64,000 bases of DNA from Winogradskyella aurantiaca (GTDB lineage Bacteria; Bacteroidota; Bacteroidia; Flavobacteriales; Flavobacteriaceae), in assembly GCF_003362725.1 (NCBI RefSeq), contig NZ_QKTV01000005.1:62001-126000 (forward strand), in the 5' to 3' direction. The translations under genes and the position numbers were made by a program. Below the pieces are notes generated by a model. That model searched no databases and was not told the DNA's origin. It saw only the letters and a list, made by a program, of their open reading frames with translations. Of the stretch, positions 32,872 through 41,704 are shown one piece after another. How positions within the stretch are numbered: the stretch's first letter is position 1; every line of letters starts with the position of its first letter.

Positions 32872-33477
32872 ATGTTCATCATTGGTATCGCTGGTGGTAC
32901 GGGCTGCGGCAAAACAACGGTAGTCAATACAATCGTAGAACAACTAAACAGCGATGATATCGTTGTCATCTCTCAAGACTCTTATTACAAAGACACCTCC
33001 CATTTGTCCTTTGAAGAACGAGTCGCTATAAATTTTGATCATCCCAGATCGATTGATTTTGATTTATTGGTTCAACACGTTAAGACATTAAAGAAGGACA
33101 CTGCTGTTAAGCAACCCATATATTCCTTTGTCGAGCACAATAGAACCGGTGAAACAGTCCTTACAGAACCTAAAAAAGTGCTTATCGTAGAAGGAATCTT
33201 AATATTCAACAATCAGGAACTCCGAGATTTATTTGATTTAAAGCTATTTGTTCATGCTGATAGTGATGAACGGTTGATACGAAGAATGAAACGTGACATT
33301 GGAGAACGAGGTAGGGATATGAACGAAGTTCTGGACCGCTATCAGAATACTTTGAAACCAATGCATCAACAGTTTATCGAACCTACTAAAGAATTTGCAG
33401 ATTTAATAATTCCATATAACAACTACAATGCTGTTGCCATTGATGTCGTTAAAACAATAATAAACAACCTCATCTAA
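32872..33477 (+). CDS. udk: uridine kinase
   Basis: 201 residues. P-loop GGTGCGKT (8-15), substrate segment SQDSYYKD, FDHPRSIDFDLL, and lid RRMKRDIGERGRD match uridine/cytidine kinases. It phosphorylates uridine and cytidine with ATP or GTP in pyrimidine salvage. Its stop overlaps the FtsB-like gene by one base (TAATG). Start of the long operon that goes on to methylmalonyl-CoA mutase. Confidence 0.94.
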   Translation: MFIIGIAGGTGCGKTTVVNTIVEQLNSDDIVVISQDSYYKDTSHLSFEERVAINFDHPRSIDFDLLVQHVKTLKKDTAVKQPIYSFVEHNRTGETVLTEPKKVLIVEGILIFNNQELRDLFDLKLFVHADSDERLIRRMKRDIGERGRDMNEVLDRYQNTLKPMHQQFIEPTKEFADLIIPYNNYNAVAIDVVKTIINNLI

Positions 33478-33803
33478 TGGCTATAAAACTCCCAAAATAC
33501 CTTAAACCATTTAAAAATTTATACGTCTTAGCGCTTATCGTCTTTGCAGTTTGGATGTTATTTTTTGATACGCACTCGTATTTGTTACATCGCGAATTAA
33601 ATGAAGAAATTGAAGATCTTGAAAACGAAAAGACCTATTACAAAGGTGAAATGACAAAGGACAGGAAGGCCATAAAGGAGTTAAGCACTGAGGCTGGTGT
33701 AGAAAAAACGGCTCGAGAGACCTACTACATGAAAAAGCCCAACGAAGACATATATATCATTGAATACGAAGATAGTATTCCCAAAAAGAAAACAAATGAG
33801 TAA
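33477..33803 (+). CDS. FtsB/DivIC-type septum formation initiator
   Basis: 108 residues: basic N-terminus, one helix at about 15-31, then a coiled coil (REL NEEIEDLENEK region) and the FtsB-like ending AGVEKTARETYYMKKPNEDI. It would form part of the FtsQ-FtsB-FtsL-like division complex in the periplasm. It overlaps udk by one base and the mutase small-subunit gene by eight bases. Confidence 0.88.
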   Translation: MAIKLPKYLKPFKNLYVLALIVFAVWMLFFDTHSYLLHRELNEEIEDLENEKTYYKGEMTKDRKAIKELSTEAGVEKTARETYYMKKPNEDIYIIEYEDSIPKKKTNE

Positions 33804-35136
33804 ACCCTTATTTCAAGAATTTGATAGTGCAAGTTCGAAATCTTGGAAACAAAAAATCCAAGTCGATCTTAAAGGGGCCGATTACAACGACACCCTTGTT
33901 TGGCAGTCACCAGAACAAATCAATGTAAAACCGTTTTACCATCCGGATGAGTTTGAATCAGGAGATTATAACCAACCCTTAGCTGAGGGTCATGATTGGA
34001 ACGTTGGACAGTCAATTACTGTAAAGGATTCCTTGGAAGCCAATCATACTGCTAAAGACGCTATAGTTAGAGGAGCTGAGAGTCTTGTATTCGTAATCCA
34101 ATCCAACGAGGTTGATTATTCAAAACTTCTTCAAAATTTAGAGAATATACCAGTGACCATAAAGGGTGGTAAGTACACTGATCTTCCTGTAAAAAATATT
34201 CGTTGGGAATTTGACCCCATAGGTCAGTTGGCTTCTTCGGGGAATTGGTTCCAAAATATGGATGCAGACTTAAATGAATTAAAGGTTTTAGTAAGCAAAA
34301 CAAATCAATTAAATATTGATGTTAGCTTTTATCAAAATTCAGGAGCAACAATAACCCAAGAACTCGCCTATATAATGGGTCATTTCAATGAGTACTTAAA
34401 CACATTTCATAACGCACAGCAAGATGTTTCAAATATTGATGTACAGGTTTCAGTTGCTATTGGAGGTAATTACTTTTTTGAAATTGCGAAACTCAGAGCA
34501 TTGCGTCTTTTATGGTCAACATTGGCCAAGACCTACGGAGCTAATAGCAAATGCATAATTACAGCACAACCATCACGTCGGAATAAATCAATTTATGACT
34601 ATAATGTCAACATGCTGCGCAGCACGACAGAGTGCATGTCTGCTGTTTTAGGAGGGGCCGATATTATTTACAATTCCGCGTATGATTCATTGTATCATGA
34701 AGCGAACGAATTTGGTGAGCGCATTGCACGAAATCAATTACTCATATTAAAACACGAGAGCTATTTTGGTCTTGTCGAAAATCCAGCGGATGGCTCATAT
34801 TATATCGAATCGTTGACGGAGCAATTGGCTGATAAAGCCCTGGAAATTTTTAAAGGAATTGAAACCTCAGGTGGGTTTATACAACAATTAATGTCAGGAA
34901 CCATCCAAAGAAAAATCAAGGAAAGTGCTAAGACTGAACAAAAGAAATTTGACGATGGTGAATTGGTACTTTTAGGGGTAAACACCTTCCCAAATGAGGC
35001 TGATAAAATGGGAGGAAATCTTGAATTAGATCCTTTTTTAAAGTCTTCTTCACGAAAAACATTAATTAAACCAATTATTCAAAAAAGGTTATCTGAACAA
35101 CTGGAAAAGAATCGTTTAGAAAATGAAAAATCTTAA
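33796..35136 (+). CDS. mutA: methylmalonyl-CoA mutase small (beta) subunit
   Basis: 446 residues from the ATG at 33796; the earlier TTG at 33760 lies inside the FtsB gene. It resembles the mutase TIM-barrel domain (SSKSWKQKIQVDLKGADYND; QELAYIMGHFNEYL; FFEIAKLRALRLLWSTL) but lacks a cobalamin domain, and so is the non-catalytic partner of the large subunit. Together they interconvert succinyl-CoA and methylmalonyl-CoA, used in propionate metabolism. The next gene, 45 bases on, is the large subunit. Confidence 0.93.
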   Translation: MSKPLFQEFDSASSKSWKQKIQVDLKGADYNDTLVWQSPEQINVKPFYHPDEFESGDYNQPLAEGHDWNVGQSITVKDSLEANHTAKDAIVRGAESLVFVIQSNEVDYSKLLQNLENIPVTIKGGKYTDLPVKNIRWEFDPIGQLASSGNWFQNMDADLNELKVLVSKTNQLNIDVSFYQNSGATITQELAYIMGHFNEYLNTFHNAQQDVSNIDVQVSVAIGGNYFFEIAKLRALRLLWSTLAKTYGANSKCIITAQPSRRNKSIYDYNVNMLRSTTECMSAVLGGADIIYNSAYDSLYHEANEFGERIARNQLLILKHESYFGLVENPADGSYYIESLTEQLADKALEIFKGIETSGGFIQQLMSGTIQRKIKESAKTEQKKFDDGELVLLGVNTFPNEADKMGGNLELDPFLKSSSRKTLIKPIIQKRLSEQLEKNRLENEKS

Positions 35137-35157
35137 CTATAGATTTTTTCTATAGTT
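35135..35157. repeat. short hairpin between mutase subunit genes
   Basis: AACTATAG and CTATAGTT arms with an AT-only loop, in the 45-base gap. Without a T tract it is not a convincing terminator; it may affect relative expression. Confidence 0.4.
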
Positions 35158-35181
35158 GATTTTTACGAAAAATTTGATGTC

Positions 35182-37296
35182 ATGAGAAAAGATTTAGAAC
35201 ATCTGAGCTTAAATAAATTAAGCCACAAGAAATATAACGAGAAAGAACATAGTACAGCCGAGGGTATTAGCGTTAAAAACAGATACAATCCTGAGGATAT
35301 TCAAGGATTCGAGCACCTCGATTTTGCGGCAGGAATTGCACCAAATTTAAGGGGCCCCTACTCGACCATGTACGTTAGACGTCCGTGGACGATACGCCAA
35401 TATGCAGGCTTCTCCACAGCAGAAGAAAGTAACGCTTTTTACAAAAGAAATCTTGCAGCCGGGCAAAAAGGGTTGTCAGTAGCCTTTGATTTAGCGACAC
35501 ACCGAGGTTATGACTCAGATCACGAACGTGTTGTTGGTGACGTAGGAAAGGCGGGGGTAGCTATAGACTCAGTTGAAGACATGAAAATTTTATTTAATGA
35601 CATTCCATTGGATAAAATGTCAGTGTCCATGACCATGAATGGCGCGGTATTGCCAATCATGGCCTTTTATATTGTGGCAGCTGAAGAGCAGGGAGTAGCA
35701 CCTGAGCAATTAGCAGGCACCATACAAAATGATATTCTTAAAGAATTTATGGTGAGGAATACTTACATCTACCCACCCACCCCTTCGATGAAGATCATTT
35801 CTGATATATTCAAATACACCAGTAAAAACATGCCTCGTTTTAACAGCATCAGTATTTCGGGATATCATATGCAAGAAGCTGGTGCTACATGCGATATTGA
35901 GTTGGCCTACACACTTTCCGATGGACTGGAATACATTAGAAAAGGATTGGAAGCAGGTATGGATATTGACGCGTTTGCACCAAGACTTTCGTTTTTCTGG
36001 GCGATCGGGATGAACCACTTCATGGAAATAGCAAAAATGAGAGCTGCACGAATGCTTTGGGCTAAGTTGGTAAAACAGTTTAATCCAAAGAATCCAAAAT
36101 CATTGACCTTAAGAACACACAGTCAAACATCTGGATGGAGTCTAACAGAGCAGGATCCTTTTAATAATGTAGCAAGGACCTGCATTGAAGCAGCAGCAGC
36201 TGCGTTTGGAGGAACCCAGAGTTTGCATACTAATGCTTTGGATGAGGCTATAGCCTTACCAACAGATTTCTCCGCCAGAATTGCCAGAAATACACAAATC
36301 TACTTACAAAAGGAGACCCACATTACAAGAACAGTCGACCCCTGGGCAGGCAGTTATTATGTCGAAAGTTTAACTAAGGACATTGCCGATAAAGCCTGGG
36401 AACATATCCAGGAAATCGAGTCCTTAGGCGGTATGACCAAAGCAATTGAGGCCGGAATACCTAAGCTAAGAATTGAAGAAGCAGCAGCAAGAAAACAAGC
36501 TAGAATAGACTCTGGACAAGACATTATTGTTGGCGTAAACAAATACCGCTTAGATAAAGAGGATCCAATACAAACCCTCGAAGTAGACAACCAGACAGTA
36601 AGGAAACAACAAATTGAAAGAATTGAAGCCGTAAAAAACAGTAGAAATTCAAAAGCTGTTATGCAGGCTTTACAAAATTTAACTAGAGCCGCTAAAACAG
36701 GTGACGAAAACCTCTTATCTTTAGCGGTAGAGGCAGCCAGATTGAGAGCAACTTTGGGTGAAATTAGTGATGCCTTAGAATCTGAATTTGGACGTTATAA
36801 GGCTCAGATTAAATCATTTTCAGGAGTGTATAGTAAAGAGATTAAAAATGACAAGAGTTTTGCCACAGCCCGCGAATTGGCAGACAAGTTTGCCGAACAA
36901 GATGGGCGTCGACCTAGGATTATGATTGCCAAAATGGGACAAGACGGCCATGATCGTGGTGCTAAAGTTGTAGCAACAGGGTATGCGGATGTTGGATTTG
37001 ATGTTGATATAGGCCCCTTGTTTCAAACTCCTCAAGAAGCTGCAAAACAGGCCGTAGAAAATGATGTTCATATATTAGGCGTATCTTCGTTAGCAGCTGG
37101 CCACAAGACGCTTGTTCCTCAGGTCATTGAAGAATTAAAATCATATGGTCGTGACGATATCATGGTCATAGTTGGTGGAGTCATTCCTAAACAGGACTAT
37201 CAGTATTTATTTGATGCTGGTGCCGTAGCGGTTTTTGGTCCAGGAACAAAAATTAGTGAAGCCGCAATTGAAATCTTAAATATTTTAATTGAATGA
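35182..37296 (+). CDS. mutB: methylmalonyl-CoA mutase large (alpha) subunit
   Basis: 704 residues (also named scpA in some systems). Catalytic barrel with [38 protein letters not shown] and [20 protein letters not shown]; the C-terminal adenosylcobalamin-binding domain has the DxHxxG motif in [11 protein letters not shown], and later [10 protein letters not shown] and GGVIP. It performs the radical carbon-skeleton rearrangement. A MeaB/ArgK chaperone gene is not in the window. A lipoprotein gene overlaps its stop by four bases. Confidence 0.96.
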   Translation: MRKDLEHLSLNKLSHKKYNEKEHSTAEGISVKNRYNPEDIQGFEHLDFAAGIAPNLRGPYSTMYVRRPWTIRQYAGFSTAEESNAFYKRNLAAGQKGLSVAFDLATHRGYDSDHERVVGDVGKAGVAIDSVEDMKILFNDIPLDKMSVSMTMNGAVLPIMAFYIVAAEEQGVAPEQLAGTIQNDILKEFMVRNTYIYPPTPSMKIISDIFKYTSKNMPRFNSISISGYHMQEAGATCDIELAYTLSDGLEYIRKGLEAGMDIDAFAPRLSFFWAIGMNHFMEIAKMRAARMLWAKLVKQFNPKNPKSLTLRTHSQTSGWSLTEQDPFNNVARTCIEAAAAAFGGTQSLHTNALDEAIALPTDFSARIARNTQIYLQKETHITRTVDPWAGSYYVESLTKDIADKAWEHIQEIESLGGMTKAIEAGIPKLRIEEAAARKQARIDSGQDIIVGVNKYRLDKEDPIQTLEVDNQTVRKQQIERIEAVKNSRNSKAVMQALQNLTRAAKTGDENLLSLAVEAARLRATLGEISDALESEFGRYKAQIKSFSGVYSKEIKNDKSFATARELADKFAEQDGRRPRIMIAKMGQDGHDRGAKVVATGYADVGFDVDIGPLFQTPQEAAKQAVENDVHILGVSSLAAGHKTLVPQVIEELKSYGRDDIMVIVGGVIPKQDYQYLFDAGAVAVFGPGTKISEAAIEILNILIE

Positions 37297-37697
37297 TAAT
37301 TTTAGGTTATCATCATCTAATCAATAAAAGAACTTGGTTCACCAGACCCTTAACTGTATTGGCATTAGTACTCTTATTTTCAAGTAGTTTCAGCTGTAAA
37401 AGTGAAGACGCAGGCAATGAAAATCGAATTGAACAATGTAGAGACGGAATTGATAACGATAATGATGGGTTTATTGATTGTGACGACGACGATTGCAACG
37501 GATCAAACAATTGTTCTGAAGTGTGCAATGATGGTATAGACAATGATAATGACGGATTTATAGATTGTGATGATGGTGATTGTGAAGACTTTGATGATTG
37601 TTTAATTGAACGCTGTATTGATGGTGTTGACAATGATGGGGACGGTCTTGTAGATTGCGAAGATCCGGATTGTGCAACCAATCCCAGTTGCGAATAA
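37293..37697 (+). CDS. lipoprotein with three Cys/Asp-rich calcium-loop-like repeats
   Basis: 134 residues: lipoprotein signal (SFSC) and three tandem repeats of the form C-x-DG(I/V)DND-x-DG-x-(I/V)DC-x-D-x-DC. The DNDxDG turns resemble the calcium loops of thrombospondin type 3 or EF-hand-like repeats, and four cysteines per unit suggest disulfides, so the protein is extracytoplasmic. Similar repeats are known in myxobacterial and flavobacterial surface proteins. It starts within the stop of the mutase gene (ATGA), an odd pairing for a cytoplasmic enzyme. Function unknown. Confidence 0.82.
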   Translation: MIILGYHHLINKRTWFTRPLTVLALVLLFSSSFSCKSEDAGNENRIEQCRDGIDNDNDGFIDCDDDDCNGSNNCSEVCNDGIDNDNDGFIDCDDGDCEDFDDCLIERCIDGVDNDGDGLVDCEDPDCATNPSCE

Positions 37698-37707
37698 AAC
37701 TTAAGAT

Positions 37708-38586
37708 ATGACAAACCAGAAAATGCTTAGAGATGATGCCTTAAAAGGCAAGACCATAGTTGTAACAGGCGGTGGTAGTGGATTAGGTAAAGCCATGACC
37801 AGATACTTCCTCGAATTGGGCGCACAGGTTGCCATCACCTCAAGAAACTTTGAGAAATTAGAAGGCACGGCGGCAGAACTAGAGTCTGAAACAGGTGGAG
37901 AATGCCTTCCTGTACAATGTGATGTCCGTGAAAACCATCAGGTTGAATCCATGCTTAAGACAGTAGTAGAGAGATTTGGAAAAGTAGACGGACTGCTGAA
38001 TAATGCTGCAGGTAATTTTATTTCACCTACTGAACGTTTATCACCGCGTGCGTTTGATGTTATTATAGATATAGTTCTTAAAGGCACCAAAAACTGCACC
38101 TTGGCATTTGGTAAACATTGGATCGAAAAACAACAAAAAAACACCACCGTACTTAACATTGTTACCACCTATGCCTGGACGGGCTCGGGTTATGTGGTGC
38201 CAAGTGCGGCCGCAAAAGCCGGGGTCCTAGCAATGACGAGAAGCTTGGCTGTGGAATGGGCCAAATATGGTATGCGTTTTAATGCCATTGCACCAGGACC
38301 ATTTCCTACTAAAGGAGCCTGGGATCGGCTAATGCCAGGAAATCTTCAGGAAAAATTTGACATGTCTAAAAAGGTGCCGCTTCAGAGAGTTGGCGAACAT
38401 CAGGAACTAGCCAATTTAGCTGCTTATCTTATGTCTGATTTCTCAGCTTACATCAATGGTGAAGTTGTTACTATTGATGGAGGTGAATGGCTTATGGGTG
38501 CAGGAGAGTTTAACATGCTCTCTGAAATTCCTGAATCCCTATGGGACCAACTAGAAGCAATGATTCGAGAAAAGAAGAACAAATAA
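37708..38586 (+). CDS. SDR oxidoreductase, 2,4-dienoyl-CoA reductase-like
   Basis: 292 residues. Cofactor motif TGGGSGLG, then LLNNAAGNF, and the reductase segment GYVVPSAAAKAGVLAMTRSL AVEW. In place of the classic YxxxK the site is SAAAK with an upstream Tyr, as in the dienoyl-CoA reductase (DECR) group. It would reduce polyunsaturated enoyl-CoA with NADPH in fatty-acid breakdown, in keeping with the mutase genes upstream. Ten bases separate it from the repeat lipoprotein. Confidence 0.88.
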   Translation: MTNQKMLRDDALKGKTIVVTGGGSGLGKAMTRYFLELGAQVAITSRNFEKLEGTAAELESETGGECLPVQCDVRENHQVESMLKTVVERFGKVDGLLNNAAGNFISPTERLSPRAFDVIIDIVLKGTKNCTLAFGKHWIEKQQKNTTVLNIVTTYAWTGSGYVVPSAAAKAGVLAMTRSLAVEWAKYGMRFNAIAPGPFPTKGAWDRLMPGNLQEKFDMSKKVPLQRVGEHQELANLAAYLMSDFSAYINGEVVTIDGGEWLMGAGEFNMLSEIPESLWDQLEAMIREKKNK

Positions 38587-38689
38587 GACTGCTTTCGACG
38601 CATATTAAACAGCTGTTCTTGTTAACAAAATACGTTTTTATTCCACACAAATAATTGTATTTTTACCCTGATTTAAAGCAAAATCTTGC

Positions 38690-39472
38690 ATGGGTAAAAT
38701 CATAGCCATTGCCAATCAAAAAGGTGGGGTTGGCAAAACCACAACCTCGGTAAACTTGGCGGCGTCACTAGGTGTTTTAGAAAAGAAAGTATTACTGATC
38801 GATGCAGATCCCCAGGCAAATGCCAGTTCGGGTTTAGGCATTTTGGTTGAAGAAGTTGAAAATGGCACCTATCAGGTTCTAGAACATACTGCACCCGCCA
38901 GAGATGCTATAACAAAAACCAACGCTCCTAATGTTGATATAATTCCATCACATATCGATCTAGTAGCAATTGAAATTGAACTGGTAGATAAAGAAGCTCG
39001 TGAATACATGCTTAAGACAGCAATAACAGAGCTAAAAAAGGAATATGATTTTATATTAATAGATTGCGCTCCTTCCCTAGGCTTATTGACATTAAATGCC
39101 CTTACAGCCGCAGATAGTGTCATAATCCCTATACAATGCGAGTACTTTGCCCTAGAAGGATTAGGAAAATTATTAAACACTATTAAAAGTGTTCAACGCA
39201 TACACAATGAGAGTCTTGATATAGAAGGCATGCTGCTTACCATGTACGATTCGCGGTTACGACTGTCAAATCAAGTAGTTGAAGAGGTACAAAAGCACTT
39301 TAGTGATATGGTGTTTGATACTATTATACAACGAAATGTAAGGCTTGGTGAAGCTCCAAGTTATGGTGAGAGTATTATAAACTACGACGTAAGTAGTAAA
39401 GGTGCTACTAATTACCTTAATTTGGCGAAGGAGATTATAGTAAAAAATCAAACTAATGGCGAAGGCAACTAA
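38690..39472 (+). CDS. parA: ParA/Soj family chromosome-partitioning ATPase
   Basis: 260 residues with the deviant Walker A KGGVGKTT, IDADPQANASSGLG, and FILIDCAPSLGLLT. It forms the ATP-dependent gradient that moves ParB-bound origins. It overlaps parB by 17 bases. No parS-like TGTTNCACGTGAAACA site was seen nearby. Confidence 0.95.
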   Translation: MGKIIAIANQKGGVGKTTTSVNLAASLGVLEKKVLLIDADPQANASSGLGILVEEVENGTYQVLEHTAPARDAITKTNAPNVDIIPSHIDLVAIEIELVDKEAREYMLKTAITELKKEYDFILIDCAPSLGLLTLNALTAADSVIIPIQCEYFALEGLGKLLNTIKSVQRIHNESLDIEGMLLTMYDSRLRLSNQVVEEVQKHFSDMVFDTIIQRNVRLGEAPSYGESIINYDVSSKGATNYLNLAKEIIVKNQTNGEGN

Positions 39473-40358
39473 AAAACAAGCGTTGGGACGTGGGTTATCA
39501 GCTTTGCTGAAAGATCCTGCTAATGACATTCAATCTGCGTCAGATAAGAATGCGGATAAGGTAGTTGGCAATATTATTGAAATATCCATAGAGGATATTG
39601 AGGTGAACCCGTTTCAGCCCAGAACCAAATTTAACGAAGACACCTTAAAAGAACTCGCTATATCCATTAGAGAATTAGGAGTAATTCAACCCATTACAGT
39701 TAGAAAAGTTGCTTTTAACAAATACCAGCTCGTTTCTGGTGAACGTCGCTACCGCGCTTCTAAATTAATTGGACTTAATACCATACCTGCCTATGTGCGC
39801 ATCGCTAATGACCAGGAATCACTTGAGATGGCCCTCGTTGAAAATATTCAACGCCAGGATCTGGATCCCATTGAAATTGCGCTTTCCTATCAACGATTAA
39901 TTGATGAAATCAATTTAACACAAGAGCAAATGAGTGATCGTGTTGGAAAAAAACGATCAACTATTTCTAACTATCTCAGATTATTAAAGTTAGACCCCAT
40001 TATTCAGACCGGTATGCGTGATGGATTTATTTCCATGGGTCATGGACGAGCAATGATCAATATTGATAAAACAATTGATCAATTGGAAGTTTATGAGAAA
40101 ATCATTAAGAATAAATTATCAGTAAGAGCTACAGAATCCTTAGTTAAGAATTTAAACAATCCTTCAACTGAACCAAAAACAGAAGGAACATCTGAATTAC
40201 CCAAACACATCAAGAAAGGGATCAAAGAAATCTCAGAATACTTTGGTCATAAAATAGACGTTAAAGTCTCTAAGAATGGCAGTGGCAAAATAACAATCCC
40301 ATTTCATTCAGAAGAAGATTTTAATCGTATCAAAAAATTGGTAAAAAGTGCTAAGTAA
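39456..40358 (+). CDS. parB: ParB/Spo0J family partitioning protein
   Basis: 300 residues: ParB N-terminal CTPase box (NPFQPRTKFNEDTLKELAIS; VSGERRYRASKLIG; ALVENIQRQDLDPIEIA), then a KorB-like helix-turn-helix (TQEQMSDRVGKKRSTISNYL) and a C-terminal dimer domain. It binds parS and loads onto DNA as a clamp. It shares 11 bases with the following DUF5683 gene. Confidence 0.95.
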   Translation: MAKATKKQALGRGLSALLKDPANDIQSASDKNADKVVGNIIEISIEDIEVNPFQPRTKFNEDTLKELAISIRELGVIQPITVRKVAFNKYQLVSGERRYRASKLIGLNTIPAYVRIANDQESLEMALVENIQRQDLDPIEIALSYQRLIDEINLTQEQMSDRVGKKRSTISNYLRLLKLDPIIQTGMRDGFISMGHGRAMINIDKTIDQLEVYEKIIKNKLSVRATESLVKNLNNPSTEPKTEGTSELPKHIKKGIKEISEYFGHKIDVKVSKNGSGKITIPFHSEEDFNRIKKLVKSAK

Positions 40359-40935
40359 GCATCTATGTTCACTGGTCTGTTTTTTAACATTCAGTTTATT
40401 AAGTTTTTCCCAAACCCAAATAGACAGTACGGCTCTTGGGGATACTCAAGATTTTAAGCTTGAAACAACCGTTGAAAAAAGACCGCCAATTAATCCCTTA
40501 TCCCCTTCAAAAGCAGCTTTCTATTCGGCTGTTTTACCTGGTTTAGGTCAAGCCTATAACAAGAAATACTGGAAAATTCCAATTGTATACGCTGCCATAG
40601 GAACCGGTGTATACTTTTACATTAGTAACAATAATCTTTTGAATAGTTATAGAGATGCTTATAAACGCCGTCTGGCCGGCTACGAAGATGACGAATATTT
40701 TGGGCGGGTTTCAACTGATGGTTTAATACGAGCACAACAGGTTTACCGACGCAATCAAGAACTTGCCCTATTAATTACAATTGGTCTGTACGCTCTTAAT
40801 ATCGTCGATGCAAATGTTGATGCTCACCTACTTCAATATAATGTAGATGAGAATCTCGCTGTTAGACCTCATGTGAAATACAATCAAATGGAAAATGCTA
40901 CAGACATGGGGCTTACGGTAAATTTTAAATTTTAA
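40348..40935 (+). CDS. DUF5683 domain-containing protein (GTG start)
   Basis: 195 residues. GTG at 40348 is the only start that keeps the signal peptide (LVCFLTFSLLSFSQ); a stop lies at 40342. The DUF5683 domain reads SKAAFYSAVLPGLGQAYNKK and later NNNLLNSYRDAYKRRLAGYE. Two helices follow. DUF5683 sits after parAB and before dapB in what looks like one operon here. Function unknown, probably envelope. Confidence 0.85.
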   Translation: MLSKHLCSLVCFLTFSLLSFSQTQIDSTALGDTQDFKLETTVEKRPPINPLSPSKAAFYSAVLPGLGQAYNKKYWKIPIVYAAIGTGVYFYISNNNLLNSYRDAYKRRLAGYEDDEYFGRVSTDGLIRAQQVYRRNQELALLITIGLYALNIVDANVDAHLLQYNVDENLAVRPHVKYNQMENATDMGLTVNFKF

Positions 40936-40938
40936 ATT

Positions 40939-41640
40939 ATGAATATTGGTCTCTTGGGATACGGGAAAATGGGTAAAACTATTGAAAGGCTAGCTTTAGA
41001 ACGACAACATAATATTGTGCTTCGGGTAGACCAGCCTTCTAATACCATTGATTTTAACAATGTGGATGTCGCCATAGATTTTAGTCTCCCAAATGCCGCT
41101 GTTTCAAATATAAAATCGGCCATTGATGCAGGAGTTCCTATTATTTCGGGAACTACCGGCTGGCTCGACAGTTATTCTGAGGTAGTGGACTATTGCCAAT
41201 TAAAAAATGGGAGCTTTCTATACGCCTCAAATTTTAGTCTTGGAGTCAATATCTTCTTTGAAATCAATCGCACCCTAGCAATGCTCATGGGTGGTTTAAA
41301 AGATTATAGTGTAACAATGGAAGAAATCCACCATACTCAAAAGCTAGATGCCCCCAGCGGTACAGCAATTTCACTTGCTGAGCAGATTATAGAAAACACA
41401 GACTATGAGGACTGGAAATTAGATGAAGAGGCTGATCACAGTATCCCCATAACTGCGAAGCGCATTGCAAAAACCCCTGGAACACATAGCGTAACTTATA
41501 ATTCTGAAGTTGATACACTTCAAATTTCACATGAAGCGCATAATCGAGATGGATTTGCGCTTGGAGCTATCATAGCTGCTGAATGGATCCAGAATAAAAA
41601 AGGAGTGTTTGACATGAAAGATGTGTTAAACATTGGTTAA
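40939..41640 (+). CDS. dapB: 4-hydroxy-tetrahydrodipicolinate reductase
   Basis: 233 residues. NAD(P)-binding GYGKMGK, SGTTGW, ASNFSLGVNIFFE and the signature EIHHTQKLDAPSGTA are present. It reduces hydroxy-tetrahydrodipicolinate on the way to lysine and diaminopimelate for peptidoglycan. It starts 3 bases after the DUF5683 stop. Confidence 0.94.
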   Translation: MNIGLLGYGKMGKTIERLALERQHNIVLRVDQPSNTIDFNNVDVAIDFSLPNAAVSNIKSAIDAGVPIISGTTGWLDSYSEVVDYCQLKNGSFLYASNFSLGVNIFFEINRTLAMLMGGLKDYSVTMEEIHHTQKLDAPSGTAISLAEQIIENTDYEDWKLDEEADHSIPITAKRIAKTPGTHSVTYNSEVDTLQISHEAHNRDGFALGAIIAAEWIQNKKGVFDMKDVLNIG

Positions 41641-41704
41641 TTTGCCCATGCCTTGAAACAATTAAAGATAATTTCCAACTCACAGTAAATCATAATATCA
41701 GGTC

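Noticed and set aside
37440-37690. Tandem repeats as a CRISPR array
   Set aside because: The repeats are in one open frame with consistent Cys/Asp spacing and no unique spacers of fixed length. The antisense frame of 133 codons here is a shadow made by the repeats.
38587-38689. parS site upstream of parA
   Set aside because: Only a TTGTTAACAA palindrome is present, with no TGTTNCACGTGAAACA match. The same palindrome also occurs by chance inside coding regions (for example near 31909 and 26648).
41641-41704. Riboswitch before lepB or cobalamin riboswitch before the mutase genes
   Set aside because: The gaps are 64 and 45 bases, too short for known riboswitch folds, and no B12-box-like sequence was seen.
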